Below, in pieces: positions 1-10,733 of a DNA stretch of 64,000 nt (its first letter is position 1; each line of letters begins with the position of its first letter). The stretch is from Buddleja alternifolia. Its lineage: Eukaryota > Streptophyta > Magnoliopsida > Lamiales > Scrophulariaceae. The stretch covers positions 1,185,501-1,249,500 of the forward strand of contig CM033395.1 in assembly GCA_019426215.1 (NCBI GenBank). Reading direction: 5' to 3'. A model generated the notes under the pieces. The model saw only the letters and a list, made by a program, of their open reading frames with translations, was not told the origin of the DNA and did no database searches. A program made the translations under genes and the position numbers.

Positions 1-913
1 TTATATTACATAATACATAGTGAGGTCTTGCCATTCTTGAATGCCACGCTCATTTATTATTGTTGGTGGTGTTTTGATGAGTGTCGGGAAATTGTGAATG
101 GAGAAATGTGAAATTTGGTATTTTGAAAGCCGACGAATTTGGTCTCGCCATCCTCGAGTGTCCCTCTCAATTGATAAGCTTTCTATATTTCTTGCCCATA
201 ATCTGTGTGATATTCGAACTAGAACAGCAAATCCAAATGAAATTCCCCTAGAATATCCTCGAGATGCTCGAACGCGAGAATAAAGATTCGAGATGGGTCA
301 ATCTTCGAGTCACGCTCTTTTTCCTTCGAGTCAGACTCACTTCGAGGAGAAACACTTCTCGAATACGCGAAATGCTGGGGGGCATCCACGATTGAGTGAA
401 TAGGTATGTGAGTTAGTTTACTCCTCAGCCAGCACAAATAAGACATGTTCGAAAAATCATGTACTCGAAATAAGACATATTCGAAACATCATGTACTCGA
501 CAAAAGATATGCTCGAAAAATTATATACTCGAAATTAAACATACTCGAAATAGTGAGGTCTTGCCATTCTCGAAGTCAAATACAGTGGGCGTATTACTAG
601 TTTCGAATGTCATGCTCATGAGAAATTAAACATACTTGAGATAGTGAGGTCTTGCCATTCTCGAAATTGCCATTCTCGAAGTCAAATATAGTGGGCGTAT
701 TTCTAGTTTCGAATGTCATGCTCATGAGATGAGTTGTCATATTATTATTTTTAATCCCATGTCATCAATTTTCATTGGGGCAAAAGTATCGACCATTACA
801 GAAGCACCGAAATCTAGCCTTCCTTTAACATTATCCTTCATGTAATTAGACCTCTTTTTAAATGTTAGTAGACATCATTTGATGAGGAGTAATATCTGTA
901 CTCGAAATAGTAG
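1..913. other. TCGA-rich non-coding stretch
   Basis: No convincing gene is seen. The short reading frames here resemble no protein I know. The sequence is peppered with the motif ACTCGAAA or TTCGAA, and the phrase GTGAGGTCTTGCCATTC occurs near position 20 and twice more in the tandem duplication at 531-728. It is probably part of an unidentified repeat that continues into the foldback element to its right, which also carries many TCGAA motifs. Confidence 0.5.
531..728. repeat. Two-copy tandem duplication, ~91 and ~107 bp units
   Basis: Unit 1 (531-621) and unit 2 (622-728) both start with GAAATTAAACATACT and end with TTCGAATGTCATGCTCATGA. Unit 2 has roughly 14 extra bases from a local duplication of the phrase TTGCCATTCTCGAA. 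A third, partial match lies at 19-54. Confidence 0.85.
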
Positions 914-1777
914 TTTCGAATCCATGGAGATATATATATTTAAGCTTTTAAATGTTAATTAATTGCTTGAATTTCAGTATATCTTTTTGGGCTGTTGAGA
1001 TATGTTTATTTTGCATTCGAACACAATAATCAGCATTTAATTAAAGGCTGAAATCACCAAATAGCGTATCGAATGCTGCTTGTATTCTTCAAATCGAAAA
1101 CTCTCATAGAGGTATAAATTATCCTTTGTTCATATTTAAGTATTTGATAGGTTAATTTTATCTTGACTTGAGTTGTTCGATTCATTTGTCTTCAAATTCG
1201 AAATCAATAATAAAGAGTTAATTGAAAGACGTAGAACCACCATTAGCCCATTTAGGCAGGGGTTGATAGATAATTCTAAGTTGAGAATTATCGCGAGGCA
1301 GGGATCGTCCACTCGAAATCCCTCCTTATTCTAGTCTGTTTTTCACGCGAAACAGATAGAGGGATTTCGAGTAGACGATCCCTGCCTCGTGATAATCTCA
1401 ACTTAGAATTGTCTATCGACCCCTGCCTAAATAGGCTACTGGTGGTCCTACGTCTTAAACGAAAAGTTGATTAAATGTATTCGAACTTCTCTTCATCTTC
1501 TTCGAGTGGACCGCAACGATTGAAAACTCAAGTCAAGTGTACAAATCATCTCTCCGATACTTAAATCTGGATAAAAAGACAATTTATACCTCCGTGAAAG
1601 TCTTCAATTTGAAGAATACAAGCAGCGTTCGATACGCTATTTGGTGATTTCAGCCTTTAATTAAATGCTGATTATTGTGTTCGAATGCAAAATATAAACA
1701 TATCTCAACAGCCCAAAAAGATATACTGAAATTCAAGCAATTAATTAACATTTAAAAGCATCTCCATGGATTCTTCG
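914..1777. mobile_element. Foldback element (long inverted repeat with almost no loop)
   Basis: The left arm (about 914-1343) and right arm (about 1348-1777) are reverse complements over most of their length. The outer ends share GAATCCATGGAGAT and TTAAATGTTAATTAA. The inner ends share AGGCAGGGATCGTC and CGAAATCCCTC around a centre near 1345. The stretch at about 1120-1220 pairs less well with 1470-1570. No transposase frame is present. The structure suggests a non-autonomous foldback or MITE-type element, or a fused inverted duplication. No clear TSD was found. A transcript would fold into a hairpin more than 400 bp long. Confidence 0.75.
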
Positions 1778-2224
1778 ATCGTGAAGATTACAAGCAAATG
1801 CAGATACAATGCCTTGGAGGCAAATTTCATCGAGTTTAATACTAAATTACATTACGGCTACTCCTAAATTACGCTAAAAGTTACTCCTACATTACGCCAT
1901 GAACTACTCCTAAGGCTAGGGCTAATTCTAAGAGAAATAAAATGTAGAAGTTTTTCTTCTGATGATCTTGTAATCTTGTGATGTTGTCTTTTTTGATGTC
2001 CTTTTGTCCTCCTTCTCGGCCGTATATATCTTGATCCTTGAGGAACCCACGTTCCTTTTCTTCGGGAACTGCCTTCAACTGTCCTCAACTGCACTTTCAA
2101 ATCTTTCAAATTAGCGCGTCTTTCTCTCATGCAGATTATTGACTTCTTGGACTTCACTTTATTTCTTCAAATTCGATTCTTGGGCTTTTGTCAATCCAAA
2201 AATATTTGTTTTTTTTTTACAAAA
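1778..2224. other. Non-coding stretch, no gene seen
   Basis: The stretch contains phrases such as ACTCCTAAATTACGC repeated with small changes at 1860-1915. The minus-strand frames at 1864-2157 resemble no known family. It is probably an unclassified repeat. Confidence 0.4.
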
Positions 2225-2713
2225 TTAAGTTTGATTTTAGGTTCGGTTTCAGTTTTGAAATTCGGTTAACCAAAAATCAATTTATTTTATATTTTATTTT
2301 ATATAGTATAATATAAACCAAAAATTATATAAAAAGTGTGTTTTCTAGTGACAACTTATAGAAAAAGAAAGAAAATGAATTAAAATTAGCTCTAATTAAA
2401 ATTCAATTATTTCCATCCAGTTTTTAATTTTTTGTGGAAGTTTAATAAACCATTTGAATTGCATGCTTCTATAACTGATTAATTATGTTGGCCACTTCAT
2501 AATTTATATTAATCTTTTTCGACCATATACAAAAAATGGTGAGAGACAAAATTCAAATTTGGTTAGTTTTTTTTCCCCAAAAATTCGGTTCGACCGAAAA
2601 TCGTACTGAGTTGAACCAAACCGAAAAGTTCGATTTTTAACCGAACCGAACTGAACTTTTTCGGGTCAATTTTCAATTCGAGTTTCAAACTGAACCGAAT
2701 CGGTGAATACCCC
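2225..2713. mobile_element. hAT-like TIR element remnant (CCGAACCGAA-type)
   Basis: The right part (2575-2713) carries alternating GGTTCGACCGAAA and AACCGAACCGAA motifs. It ends in GAATACCCCTACC, whose reverse complement resembles the TIR start TAGGGGTGTTCACGG of the elements at 58521 and 60772. The left part (2225-2290) has the matching TTCGGTTAACCAAAAA motif. The interior is AT-rich and non-coding. The family assignment rests only on TIR style. Confidence 0.4.
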
Positions 2714-2767
2714 TACCCCCTTCCATATGGATTTTGGAAGGAAAATGTTGATGTAAGCCAAATATTA

Positions 2768-3583
2768 GAGAAAATAGCAGATACCCCCCCAAACTATTAG
2801 GTGATGTGCACTTTGCCCCCCAAACTATTAAAAGTTGCACTTAACACCCTAAACTATCATATATGTGCAGTTTGTCCCCTCGGTCAACTTCGGGCAGCAC
2901 ACAGGGGGCAAAGTGCTACAAATCGCATAGGTGAGGGGGCAAAGCGCACATCACCTCATAGGTGAGGGGGCAAAGCGCACATCACCAGATTTTTTTATTT
3001 TTTAAAATTTTTATTAATTTTTTTATTTTTTGAATTTTTTATTTTTATACTTTTTTTATTTTTATTTTTTATTTTCATGTTTCCGGAACTTTGAATTGTC
3101 TTTTTTGTTTTTAGAAAATTATGAATATTTGAATTTATACTTCTTTTCATTGTTTTCTTATTTATTTTCATGTTTTATTTTTATTTTTCTTATTTTCATA
3201 TTTGAAAATTATTTATTTCAAACCTAGAAACAATATTTCAAGGAAAATCCAAATAAATCCCAATATGCATGATTTAAATTGAACGATGGATGGGTAAAAA
3301 TTTCCCCGAAACTGACCGAGGGGGGTTAAGTTAATATTAAGAATATTTGAATTTAAAAAAAAAAGAGAAAATAGCAGATACCCCCCAATCTATGAGGTGA
3401 TGTGCGCTTTGCCCCCTCATCTATGCGGTTTGTAGCACTTTGCCCCCTGTGTGTTGCCCGAAGCTGACCGAGGGGGCAAAGTGCACATATATGATAGTTT
3501 AGGGTGTTGAGTGCAACTTTTAATAGTTTGGGGGGCAAAGCGCACATCACCTCATAGTTTGGGGGGACATTTGCTATTTTCTC
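2768..3583. mobile_element. Mutator-like non-autonomous TIR element, 816 bp, 9-bp TSD
   Basis: The element is flanked by perfect 9-bp direct repeats CAAATATTA (2759-2767 and 3584-3592), the TSD length typical of Mutator-like elements. The termini read GAGAAAATAGCAGATAC and, inverted, GAGAAAATAGCAAATGT. The inverted similarity extends about 200 bp inward, including CCCCCCAAACTAT and GGGGGCAAAGTGC. The right arm (about 3363-3583) has its own inner inverted repeat, as if a smaller copy were embedded. The centre is T-rich low-complexity DNA without a gene. Confidence 0.8.
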
Positions 3584-3691
3584 CAAATATTATAATGAAC
3601 TTTCGATTTTACGCCTAGACTTATATTCATTTGACCAAATACCCTATGTAATATATAAGTTTTAATTTATGAGTTATTGTATAATAATTTA

Positions 3692-3952
3692 GGATAATTG
3701 CAGACACCCCCCTCACATATGGGGATCATTGCATTTCACCCCCTCACTTATTAAAAAATGTGTACTTACCCCTTCGGGCAGTTTGGGGCAAAAAAATACA
3801 AAGAAAAATTCAAATTCGGGCAGCAACGTAGGGAAAATTCCTTTGTATTTTTTCTGCCTGAGTTGCCCGAAGGGTGTAAGTGCACATTTTATGATAAGTG
3901 AGGGGGTAAAGTGCACATTTCAGTAAGTGAGGGGGGTGTCTGCAATTATCCC
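3692..3952. mobile_element. Palindromic MITE, ~260 bp, TSD TAATAATTTA
   Basis: The ends are GGATAATTGCAGACACCCCC and its inverse. Identical TAATAATTTA repeats flank it at 3682-3691 and 3953-3962. The two halves are largely complementary (for example CTTCGGGCAG against CTGCCTGAGTTGCCCGAAG). It has no coding capacity. The paralogous sequence near 56.41 kb reads TAAAATAATTTATTC without the element and so acts as an empty site. The 9-10 bp TSD again suggests a Mutator-like element. Confidence 0.85.
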
Positions 3953-4680
3953 TAATAATTTATTCACGAATCTTTGATGGGTATATAAGTTAGAAATGTA
4001 TATATAATTGATAAATAGTTAGTTTCGGGGTGTAGTTATTGGGTATAGAACGTAGTAGCGGGAGCAGGGACGGAGCCAGAAATTTTATTGAGGGAGGGCG
4101 AGATTGTTGTGATATAACTATACACTTTTTGCTAGATAGACGAAGGATTTAAAGGGGGTTCCCCCCGCGGTACGGTACGCTATATTTAACTGGGAAAATA
4201 TAATAAGGAATTAGGTTCAATTACAACTTTTGACATACTTTATACTCTTATATCTTTTTCGTTATAGTCAGGATTTTGGATTTGGGAGGGGCAAACTCAA
4301 AGAAAAGAGAGAAAGCTTGATATTTTTCGATTTTGAGGGGAGGCGAAATTCAAATATCAAAAATTTTGTAAGGTAAAAAAAAAAATTCAAAATTGAGGAG
4401 GGCGAGCGCACCCTCCAGCCCCCCCCCCCCCGATAGGGGGGCCAAGAAATAGTTTAACATTGATGCTTTTGTCGAAGAATATATGTAAACACTTGCAAAA
4501 CATTATGGGATTCTAAGAAATATTCTAGTACTAGTAAACATGGCTTGAGACCATCCTGAAGAAGGACCTAGTATTGGTACTGCTTGTTGGCTCATCTTGT
4601 GGACCAAAAAGCTTTACTATCTATGAAGGGAAGGGGGAGAAAATGAGCAACAAAAAGTTAAAAGACAAAGGTTATTGATG
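3953..4680. repeat. Segment paralogous to 56400-56720
   Basis: After the MITE, the sequence TTTATTCACGAATCTTTGATGGG and onward matches 56.41 kb. The match resumes after an insertion at 4065-4441 and runs to the Gypsy LTR at about 4679, ending with GAGCAACAAAAAGTT and AAAGACAAAGG. Both copies hold AAGGACCTA and TGCTTGTTGGCT. No confident protein is encoded. It may be an old dispersed repeat or a segmental duplication. Confidence 0.7.
4065..4441. mobile_element. Unclassified ~377 bp insertion starting CAGGGACGGAGCCAG
   Basis: Boundaries come from comparison with 56.5 kb, where GTAGTAGCAGGAG runs directly into ACCAAGAAATAG. Here the same two phrases are separated by this insert. It starts CAGGGACGGAGCCAGAAATT, a start common in plant repeats, and ends in a C tract followed by GATAGGGGG. 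No coding frame or clear TIR was found. Confidence 0.6.
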
Positions 4681-5162
4681 TGGGCCAAAAATGTCTAAGG
4701 ACATTACGGTAATTTAACTCGTCACCGGCTCAGGTCGGGGCATCTCTCGTTGATCAAAGTCCGCGAGTAATATATTAGTCAGGCCTAAAAGGGCTGACGA
4801 CCCATTAAGCATATTAAGGCTATCCAATTAGCCTAAGAATAATAGAATTAAACCTATTGGGCTGCTGGAAAAATAAGGCCCAAGAGCCCATAACCAGCTC
4901 CCTATAAATACCTCAAAGGAGCTGGGAGAGGCTCATTATCTACCCTCCTAGTAAAAATACACTGGCAATAGAGAGTAACTCCATCATCGAACTACGAATA
5001 GACTTGATCCCCGCAATCCAGGTACGTAGGCAGCTCGCCATAGTCGAGTGCAGTCTATAAATCCACCAACCCCCACCTAGTTTGTCGTGAGTTGGTTCGG
5101 TTCCTCCACCCCACGTGGTTGAACACGTGATATTCATACTCTGACGATTTTTACCATCATCA
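4679..5162 (+). repeat. 5' LTR of plus-strand Gypsy remnant
   Basis: The LTR starts TGTGGGCCAAAAATGTC (the first base could be 4681) and ends CCATCATCA. A primer-binding site follows within 4 bp. A CTATAAATACC TATA-like box lies at about 4901-4911. A matching 3' LTR is not present; the element is cut at about 8183. Its paralogue at 56.7 kb lacks this LTR. Confidence 0.7.
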
Positions 5163-5165
5163 GAT

Positions 5166-5182
5166 TGGCGCCGTCTGTGGGA
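5166..5182 (+). promoter_or_regulatory. Gypsy primer-binding site
   Basis: TGGCGCCGTCTGTGGGA lies immediately after the LTR. TGGCGCC-type primer sites are common in plant Gypsy elements. The corresponding site in the minus-strand relative at 37671-37686 reads TGGCACCATCAGTGGA. Confidence 0.75.
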
Positions 5183-5203
5183 AAAGCGTTCCAGCCACTG
5201 AGT

Positions 5204-6350
5204 ATGCAAACTAGGTCACACGCACGTACTACCGGGGATAGGATGACTAACAATGATCAGTCGACGGTGGTCAATGAAGTTCAAAACCAAACACTTGAAG
5301 ATCAACCCAAACATTCAAGTGGGTGGAGAAAATCCCCCCAACAGTCCAGTCAATGGCGAGAATCCCATCGCTCTACCTCCTGCGAACGAGCAGACTGCTT
5401 CTCCTGTTACACCAGCGGTGATCCCACCCCCTGCTACCAGGGTGTTTGAGATCACACAGGAGGTACTGCTAGTCTAAGTTGAAGATGCATCTGGGCGCGC
5501 AGCCGCTTGAGTTGGTCATCAATACGCCCAGGCGCACTCATCACATCCTGCGCCCGTACCGACCACAGCTGGGGGACAGGGTCCCCAGGGGAGGAACACT
5601 TAAGAGGTGCCTCTGCCACGGAAAAAGAGGCCACAAGATCCACCCCCTCAGTCGGATTATAGGGGCCAGGAGCCCCAAAACAGAAGCCACCCTCTCCAAG
5701 TTGCGCCTAGCCAATACACCCGCCGAGGTCGAGAGTCCCTAACTCCCCGGTGTGATTGGATCAATGCGATCCAACTCCCCGGTGAAGGGGACGGAGCAAG
5801 AAAAAAAACAGAATAGTGTGCCTCATCCCCCGAGAGGCCCCTGAGAAGAAGAGATAGAATGCTAACGCCTCCGAGGTCGCTACGTAGAGGTCATGTATCC
5901 TTGACCCCCGTAGAGACCTTGCTAAGGCATGATGGCCGATGCGGGTATACGCTTCGCTAAGATGGAAATCTGGAGGACTATGCGTGATATGAAGATATGC
6001 AGCTGGTGTTAGTAGTCGAGGTACCCCCGAAAAGAAGTCCTTTCTGCCCGGCGATTTTGGTAAGAGTTTTCTCCAAAAGGACTTACGATACCTTATCTGA
6101 GCGAATATGAATGAGCTGGGGACCCTCAAGAGCATGTTGACAAGTTCAACGCCAAGGCTGACATGTACGACCTCAGTGATGCTGCCAACCGTAAGATTTT
6201 TTTTTATATTTTGAACAGCCCTTTTTGGAAGGTTGCTTAGCTGGTCCAATCAACTGCCCACCGGTACCATCACTGGCCTCGAGCAGCCGACCAAGCGCTT
6301 TCTCAATTACAAACCATAGAGTTTGGACTACAAGATCTAGAAAACAACAT
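5204..6350 (+). pseudogene. Decayed Gypsy gag (Tat-like)
   Basis: The likely start is the ATG at 5204, giving MQTRSHARTTGDR. The minus-strand element at 37648 starts almost identically (MQTRSQTRTTGDR). The frame then breaks repeatedly: pieces continue at 5253-5477, 5607-5816 and beyond, with the phrase VFEITQE shared with 30.9 kb. At 6100-6250 there are traces of the gag core seen better at 29964-30404, including the counterpart of PQEHVDKFNAK. Many stops and indels make it non-functional. Confidence 0.7.
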
Positions 6351-6354
6351 CCCA

Positions 6355-6700
6355 TTGGCGAGTGATGCCAAAGTAAAATTGCCGACCATCTCCAACTACT
6401 GGGTGAAGGAGACTCTGGTCGATAGTGGGAGCTCAGCAGCCATCCTCTTTTACAATGCTTTTACCCATCTAGGGTGGACAATGCGCTGCTTCAAGCGGTC
6501 GACACCCCCTTTCACTGGATTCATGAGGGAGATATTGAGAACATTAGGGGAGGTGTCTCCGCCTACATCTTTGGGTGCATTTCTAACCCACTTTGCGAAG
6601 ATGGCGACATCTTTGGTGGTCAAAGTCACCTTCACGTATCATTTAAGTTAGGAGAGGCCAAACTTAAACTTATTCCAAGCTGGCGTCTCTACCTATCACA
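6355..6700 (+). pseudogene. Gypsy aspartic protease remnant
   Basis: Shortly after an ATG, the frame at 6355-6651 gives WVKETLVDSGSSAAILFYNA. The D-S-G-S-S site is the retropepsin active-site motif. PFTGFMREI, GEVSPPTSLGAF and VVKVTFTY follow, as in plant Tat-like proteases. The relative at 27522-27788 is on the minus strand. The frame breaks near 6640. No reverse transcriptase follows. Confidence 0.7.
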
Positions 6701-8182
6701 TGAGGGTGAAATTTCCAACCCGTGTAGGAACAGAGGAAACATGATGACATGGATCATAACGACAAAGGGAAACAAGTAGTGATAAACTTGACCTCACTAG
6801 AGAAAGATCACTTGGGGGGCAAGACTCTGCCAGTCAGTACTTGGGCAGCCTATTCACGGCCAGCCACCCTTGAGAAGGGCAAGAATCGCTTAAAGTCATC
6901 CCGAGAAAGAGCAACACACCCCAAGTACCAGGCGCCCATCACTGAGGGAAGAAGTTCCCGCGAATGTCAAGTGATACTAGCACAGACCGAGGGCAAAGAA
7001 CTAACAACAGTGAAGGGAGCGCCGAGACTGGAGGTTAAGCAAGAGATAACAACCACCTAGGGATACCCTCAAGTCGACTATCTTATGGTGCCCAGGGAGT
7101 CATCAACAGGTAACAAGCAACAAAAGCTATCGTTTTTCCTACATTACTATGGAACAATTTCGATTTGGCCACAAGTCAAGCATTGAGTGGGGACGCCCAC
7201 CAGCGCTGACTACCTTTACATAAGTTCCGAGGTGCCTATAGGCATCCCCCCTTTTATTTTCGCATGGATGGTTAAATGCTTTAGTTATTGAATGTCGAGT
7301 AACAACTATTCTCATTATAATGTTGCGAATGTAATTCTCATTTGACTACATGCTAGCACATCCAGTGAAATTGCATTACCCAACAGGTGGTTCAACAACA
7401 CCTAAAACAATACGCCTCTCAGAACTATTGTTTCTGACCGAGGCTACTTCATAAAATTCAAAGCCCCTTTTTCAAAGCTAACATAGGTGGAGCAACAAAC
7501 ATCCCCCGAACCCTTGAGAGCTCGGTCGAGACTAGCCCACCTTATGATCCCTCCAGTATTACCGAATGGGTATGAGGTTCAAAAAAATAACTCCCTCTCA
7601 GACATGGAATCCGGGCCGAGATCATACCAACATAAAAAACTAAGGTGAAAATTCACCCCAAAAACTAAGTCGAAGATTTACCCCATAAAATTAAGAGTCG
7701 CGAGTGTACTCTGATCGCAAACACTCAAGTGCACTTTGGTTGCGAGACACTCTGGTCGCAAGGTGAAAACTCACCTCATACAAATATAACTAAGGTGAAG
7801 CCTCACCACATACATACAAGGATGATAATTCACCACGTACCGAAGTGGCTAGGGTGATATTTCGCACCATGCACCCAGTAATGAACACTAGTGGCTATCC
7901 AAGCCTCCTAAAATTAAGACAATAGTCACCCTTGTGAAAAGTTGAGAGGCTAAAAGCTTCAGGGCATCAGCCTGCAAAATCGTAGTGGTCGGCATTCGAC
8001 GAACCGAGCCATGAGCTCTCATCACCAACAAGGAACCATCCCTAACCCCCTGGTGTCAAAGACATACCACTTGGTAACTTACTCCTGAATATGATTCACA
8101 TACTAAGGAGTAGGGGGGCAAGTAGTGGGGAAGTAGGGATAGAAGAAACAAACAGTTAGCTAGTAAACAAGTATCTACCCAA
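6701..8182 (+). other. Gypsy non-coding tail with PPT-like tract
   Basis: No RT, RNase H or integrase motif is found. The stretch at about 7486-7640 (AGGTGGAGCAACAAACAT, then GGTATGAGGTTCA) matches the reverse complement of about 26.47-26.61 kb in the minus-strand element, so this post-protease region belongs to the family. At 7650-7870 the phrase AAGGTGAAAATTCACC recurs with changes. A purine-rich tract AAGGAGTAGGGGGGCAAG (8105-8122) resembles a PPT and matches tracts at about 25.90 and 26.42 kb on the other strand. The expected 3' LTR is missing. Confidence 0.6.
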
Positions 8183-8478
8183 AGTGGATGACCCAAGGGC
8201 CAAACATTACTTTCAACCTTCCAATATGTAAGCTTACTTATATTAAGTTGTTGACCCTATGTGGGATATCCACATTTCCACAACTCAAATGCCAAACTTT
8301 ACCATTGATTTCTCATTCATCCCAAATCGGAATTGAGAAATTCCAAATGTTATCAATATCTACTCGGAACGTAGTTTCATAATATTTCATAATATTCTAC
8401 TTCCAAGTGACTTGACATTTTTGAATTTCCATATAAAATGTGTCTAAAACACACTTTATTTTATCTAGATTTCCAACA
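8183..8478 (-). repeat. Truncated Copia 3' LTR
   Basis: The minus-strand start is TGTTGGAAATCTAGATAAAA at 8478. It matches the start of the 5' LTR at 14160. Only about 295 bp remain. The sequence ends at ...GACCCAAGGGCC..CCCAAAGTGG on the plus strand, next to unrelated Gypsy sequence. A PPT (minus strand ATGTGGGGGAT, about 8477-8488) lies just inside it. Confidence 0.8.
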
Positions 8479-9055
8479 ATCCCCCACATGAATGAAAATT
8501 AATGCACATGCAGACACTACGAGAGTTCAGGCGAAAAATTATTGCATCAGAAGAGATAGCTTGTGGCTTTGAATCTTTCTTAGTGAGATATCACCGGATT
8601 CACTTGGCTGCCCAATGAATGTGATTTCTTGAATTGGTCAGGCGTTTGTGTGAACCTAGACAATGATATTCACACAATAGTTTTTCTACAGTTCTTGTTC
8701 TCAATTGGGTCCATTTTGGCCGTGGAACACCATCTTGGATTCATAAGTGTTTACTATATTGAAGCGGCCTTCACTTCTCACTTACATAGGTGATCTCTTA
8801 TAAAGAATACCCTGCCGTACTGCACTTTATTATGTCACACACATTGACAGTATAGGAATCATTAAAAGTTTCAAAAAACTTAGCCTCAACTACGCTCTGT
8901 AGGTTGCACTTATACAACTAGGAACGGGGAGGAGTCGTTGAGACTCCTAGTGCAAATGAACTTTCATAACTTCGTTCTCCCATTGAACCAAGATCTTGGG
9001 ATCTCCAGTTAGCAAGGTTGGGTTTCCGCTATGTCCATTCTTAACATGTAGGCTT
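8479..9055 (-). other. Copia 3' untranslated region
   Basis: This is non-coding DNA between the end of the RNase H frame and the 3' LTR. No additional ORF is seen. The PPT is at its left edge. Confidence 0.6.
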
Positions 9056-9946
9056 TAAGCCCATTCCCTTCGTTGAACTTTCAACTAGATCTCTTGGCAA
9101 ACCTTTTGTTAACGGATCCGAAATATTTTCCTTTGACTTTACGTAGTCTATGGAAATTACGCCACTAGAGATTAGTTGTTTAATGGTATTATGTCATCGA
9201 CGTATATGTCTTGACTTACCATTGTACATACTACTTTGTGCCCTTCCAATTGCCGATTGACTATCACAATGTATTAAAATTGGAGGCACAGGTTTTGTCC
9301 GACACGGAATGTCTTCTAAGAAATTTCGAAGCCATTCAGCTTTTTCTCCGGCTTTATCTATAGCTATAAACTCCGATTCCATTGTTGATCGGGCTATACA
9401 CGTTTTCTTAGAAGACTTCCATGACACAGCTCCTCCACCTATGGTAAAGACATAACCACTAGTAGACTTGGAGTCATTTGTGTCAGATATCCAATTTGCA
9501 TCACTGTATCCTTCTAATACAGCAAGATATCTCGTATAATGTAATCCATAATTTATAGAGTATCTTAAATATCTAAGAACTTGAGTCAATGCTTTCCAAT
9601 GGTCTTGACTTGGATTACTTGTATATCTACTCAACTTACTAACAGAGTAAGCAATATCCGGACGTGTACAGTTTGCGATATACATCAAACTACCAATAAT
9701 TCGCGAATATTCAAGTTGCGATATAGGCTCTCCATAATTCTTTTCTAACGTTAAATTAGGATCCATAGGTGTCCTAATAGGGTCTTTGTCATATGCATTA
9801 AACTTTCTAAGTACAGACTCAACATAGTGAGATTGTGATAGGACAATTCCCTCATTAGACTTAGAGATTTTGATCCCTAATATAACGTCAGCTTTTCCCA
9901 TAACTTTCATGTCGAAGTGTGTTTTCAACATGCCTTTAGTATTCAT
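9056..9946 (-). CDS. Copia RT C-terminus and RNase H
   Basis: The frame at 9946-9194 covers the C-terminal part of Copia RT ([20 protein letters not shown]) and RNase H ([13 protein letters not shown], then [10 protein letters not shown] and [14 protein letters not shown]). These are the usual RNase H acidic motifs. At about 9194 the frame shifts and the C-terminal part continues to about 9056 with [13 protein letters not shown]. The start of this frame overlaps the end of the preceding RT frame with a shift at about 9940, so RT and RNase H are no longer one polypeptide. Confidence 0.85.
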
Positions 9947-10730
9947 GATTACTTCCCATTATTAACATGTCATCTACATAAAGACTCACAATGACATATT
10001 CATTTTGTGTGCGTTTTATGTAGACACATTTGTCACATTCGTTGATCTTGAAACCATTTGATAACGTTGTGTTATCAAATTTTTCATGCCATTGTTTAGG
10101 CGCTTGTTTAAGTCCATACAATGACTTAACGAGCTTACATACTTTCTTTTCTTGCCCAGGGGCAATGTACCCCTCGGGTTGTTCCATATAGACTTCTTCG
10201 TCTAACTCTCCATTTAGGAACGCGGTTTTAACATCCATTTGATGTATCTCAAGGTTGTGCAGAGCAGCAATCGCAATGTGTACTCTTATGGATGTTATTC
10301 TTGACACAGGGGAGTAAGTATCAAAATAATCAAGGCCTTCAGTCTGTCGGTATCCTTTGACTACCAAACGAGCCTTATATTTATCGATACTTCCATCAGC
10401 TTTATATTTACGCTTCAGAATCCACTTACAACCCAATGGTTTACTACCTTTTGGAAGATCTACAATCTCCCAGGTGTGATTCTGCATAGTTGACTGAATT
10501 TCACTATTAATAGCTTCTTTCCAGAGCGGTGCGTCTGGACTTGATAACGCTTCTTTAATAGTTCTAGGTTCGTTTTCCACTATATAGGTCAGAAAATCAG
10601 GACCAAATGATTTTACAACCTTTGTCCTTTTGCTACGAAGTGGTTTTTCCTCAATTTGTTTATTGTCACTTGTAGTTTCATGAGGTCTTTTGAAAGATCT
10701 CGTCTCGTTTGTTTCCTTATAAGGAAAGAT
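9936..10730 (-). CDS. Copia reverse transcriptase
   Basis: The frame contains [10 protein letters not shown], the [20 protein letters not shown] block, [14 protein letters not shown] and [10 protein letters not shown]. It ends just after the catalytic [11 protein letters not shown] box. This is the palm and fingers part of Copia RT. The region 10580-10730 upstream is in the same frame as the integrase and is separated from it only by one TAG stop at about 10731-10733. The frame shifts after MGSN into the RNase H frame. Confidence 0.9.
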   Translation of the reverse strand: MFPYKETNETRSFKRPHETTSDNKQIEEKPLRSKRTKVVKSFGPDFLTYIVENEPRTIKEALSSPDAPLWKEAINSEIQSTMQNHTWEIVDLPKGSKPLGCKWILKRKYKADGSIDKYKARLVVKGYRQTEGLDYFDTYSPVSRITSIRVHIAIAALHNLEIHQMDVKTAFLNGELDEEVYMEQPEGYIAPGQEKKVCKLVKSLYGLKQAPKQWHEKFDNTTLSNGFKINECDKCVYIKRTQNEYVIVSLYVDDMLIMGSNHEY

Positions 10731-10733
10731 GTC

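Noticed and set aside
3030..3227. 65-codon frame rich in Phe, Leu and Tyr
   Set aside because: It is a translation of T-rich low-complexity DNA in the middle of a MITE-like element, with no gene context.
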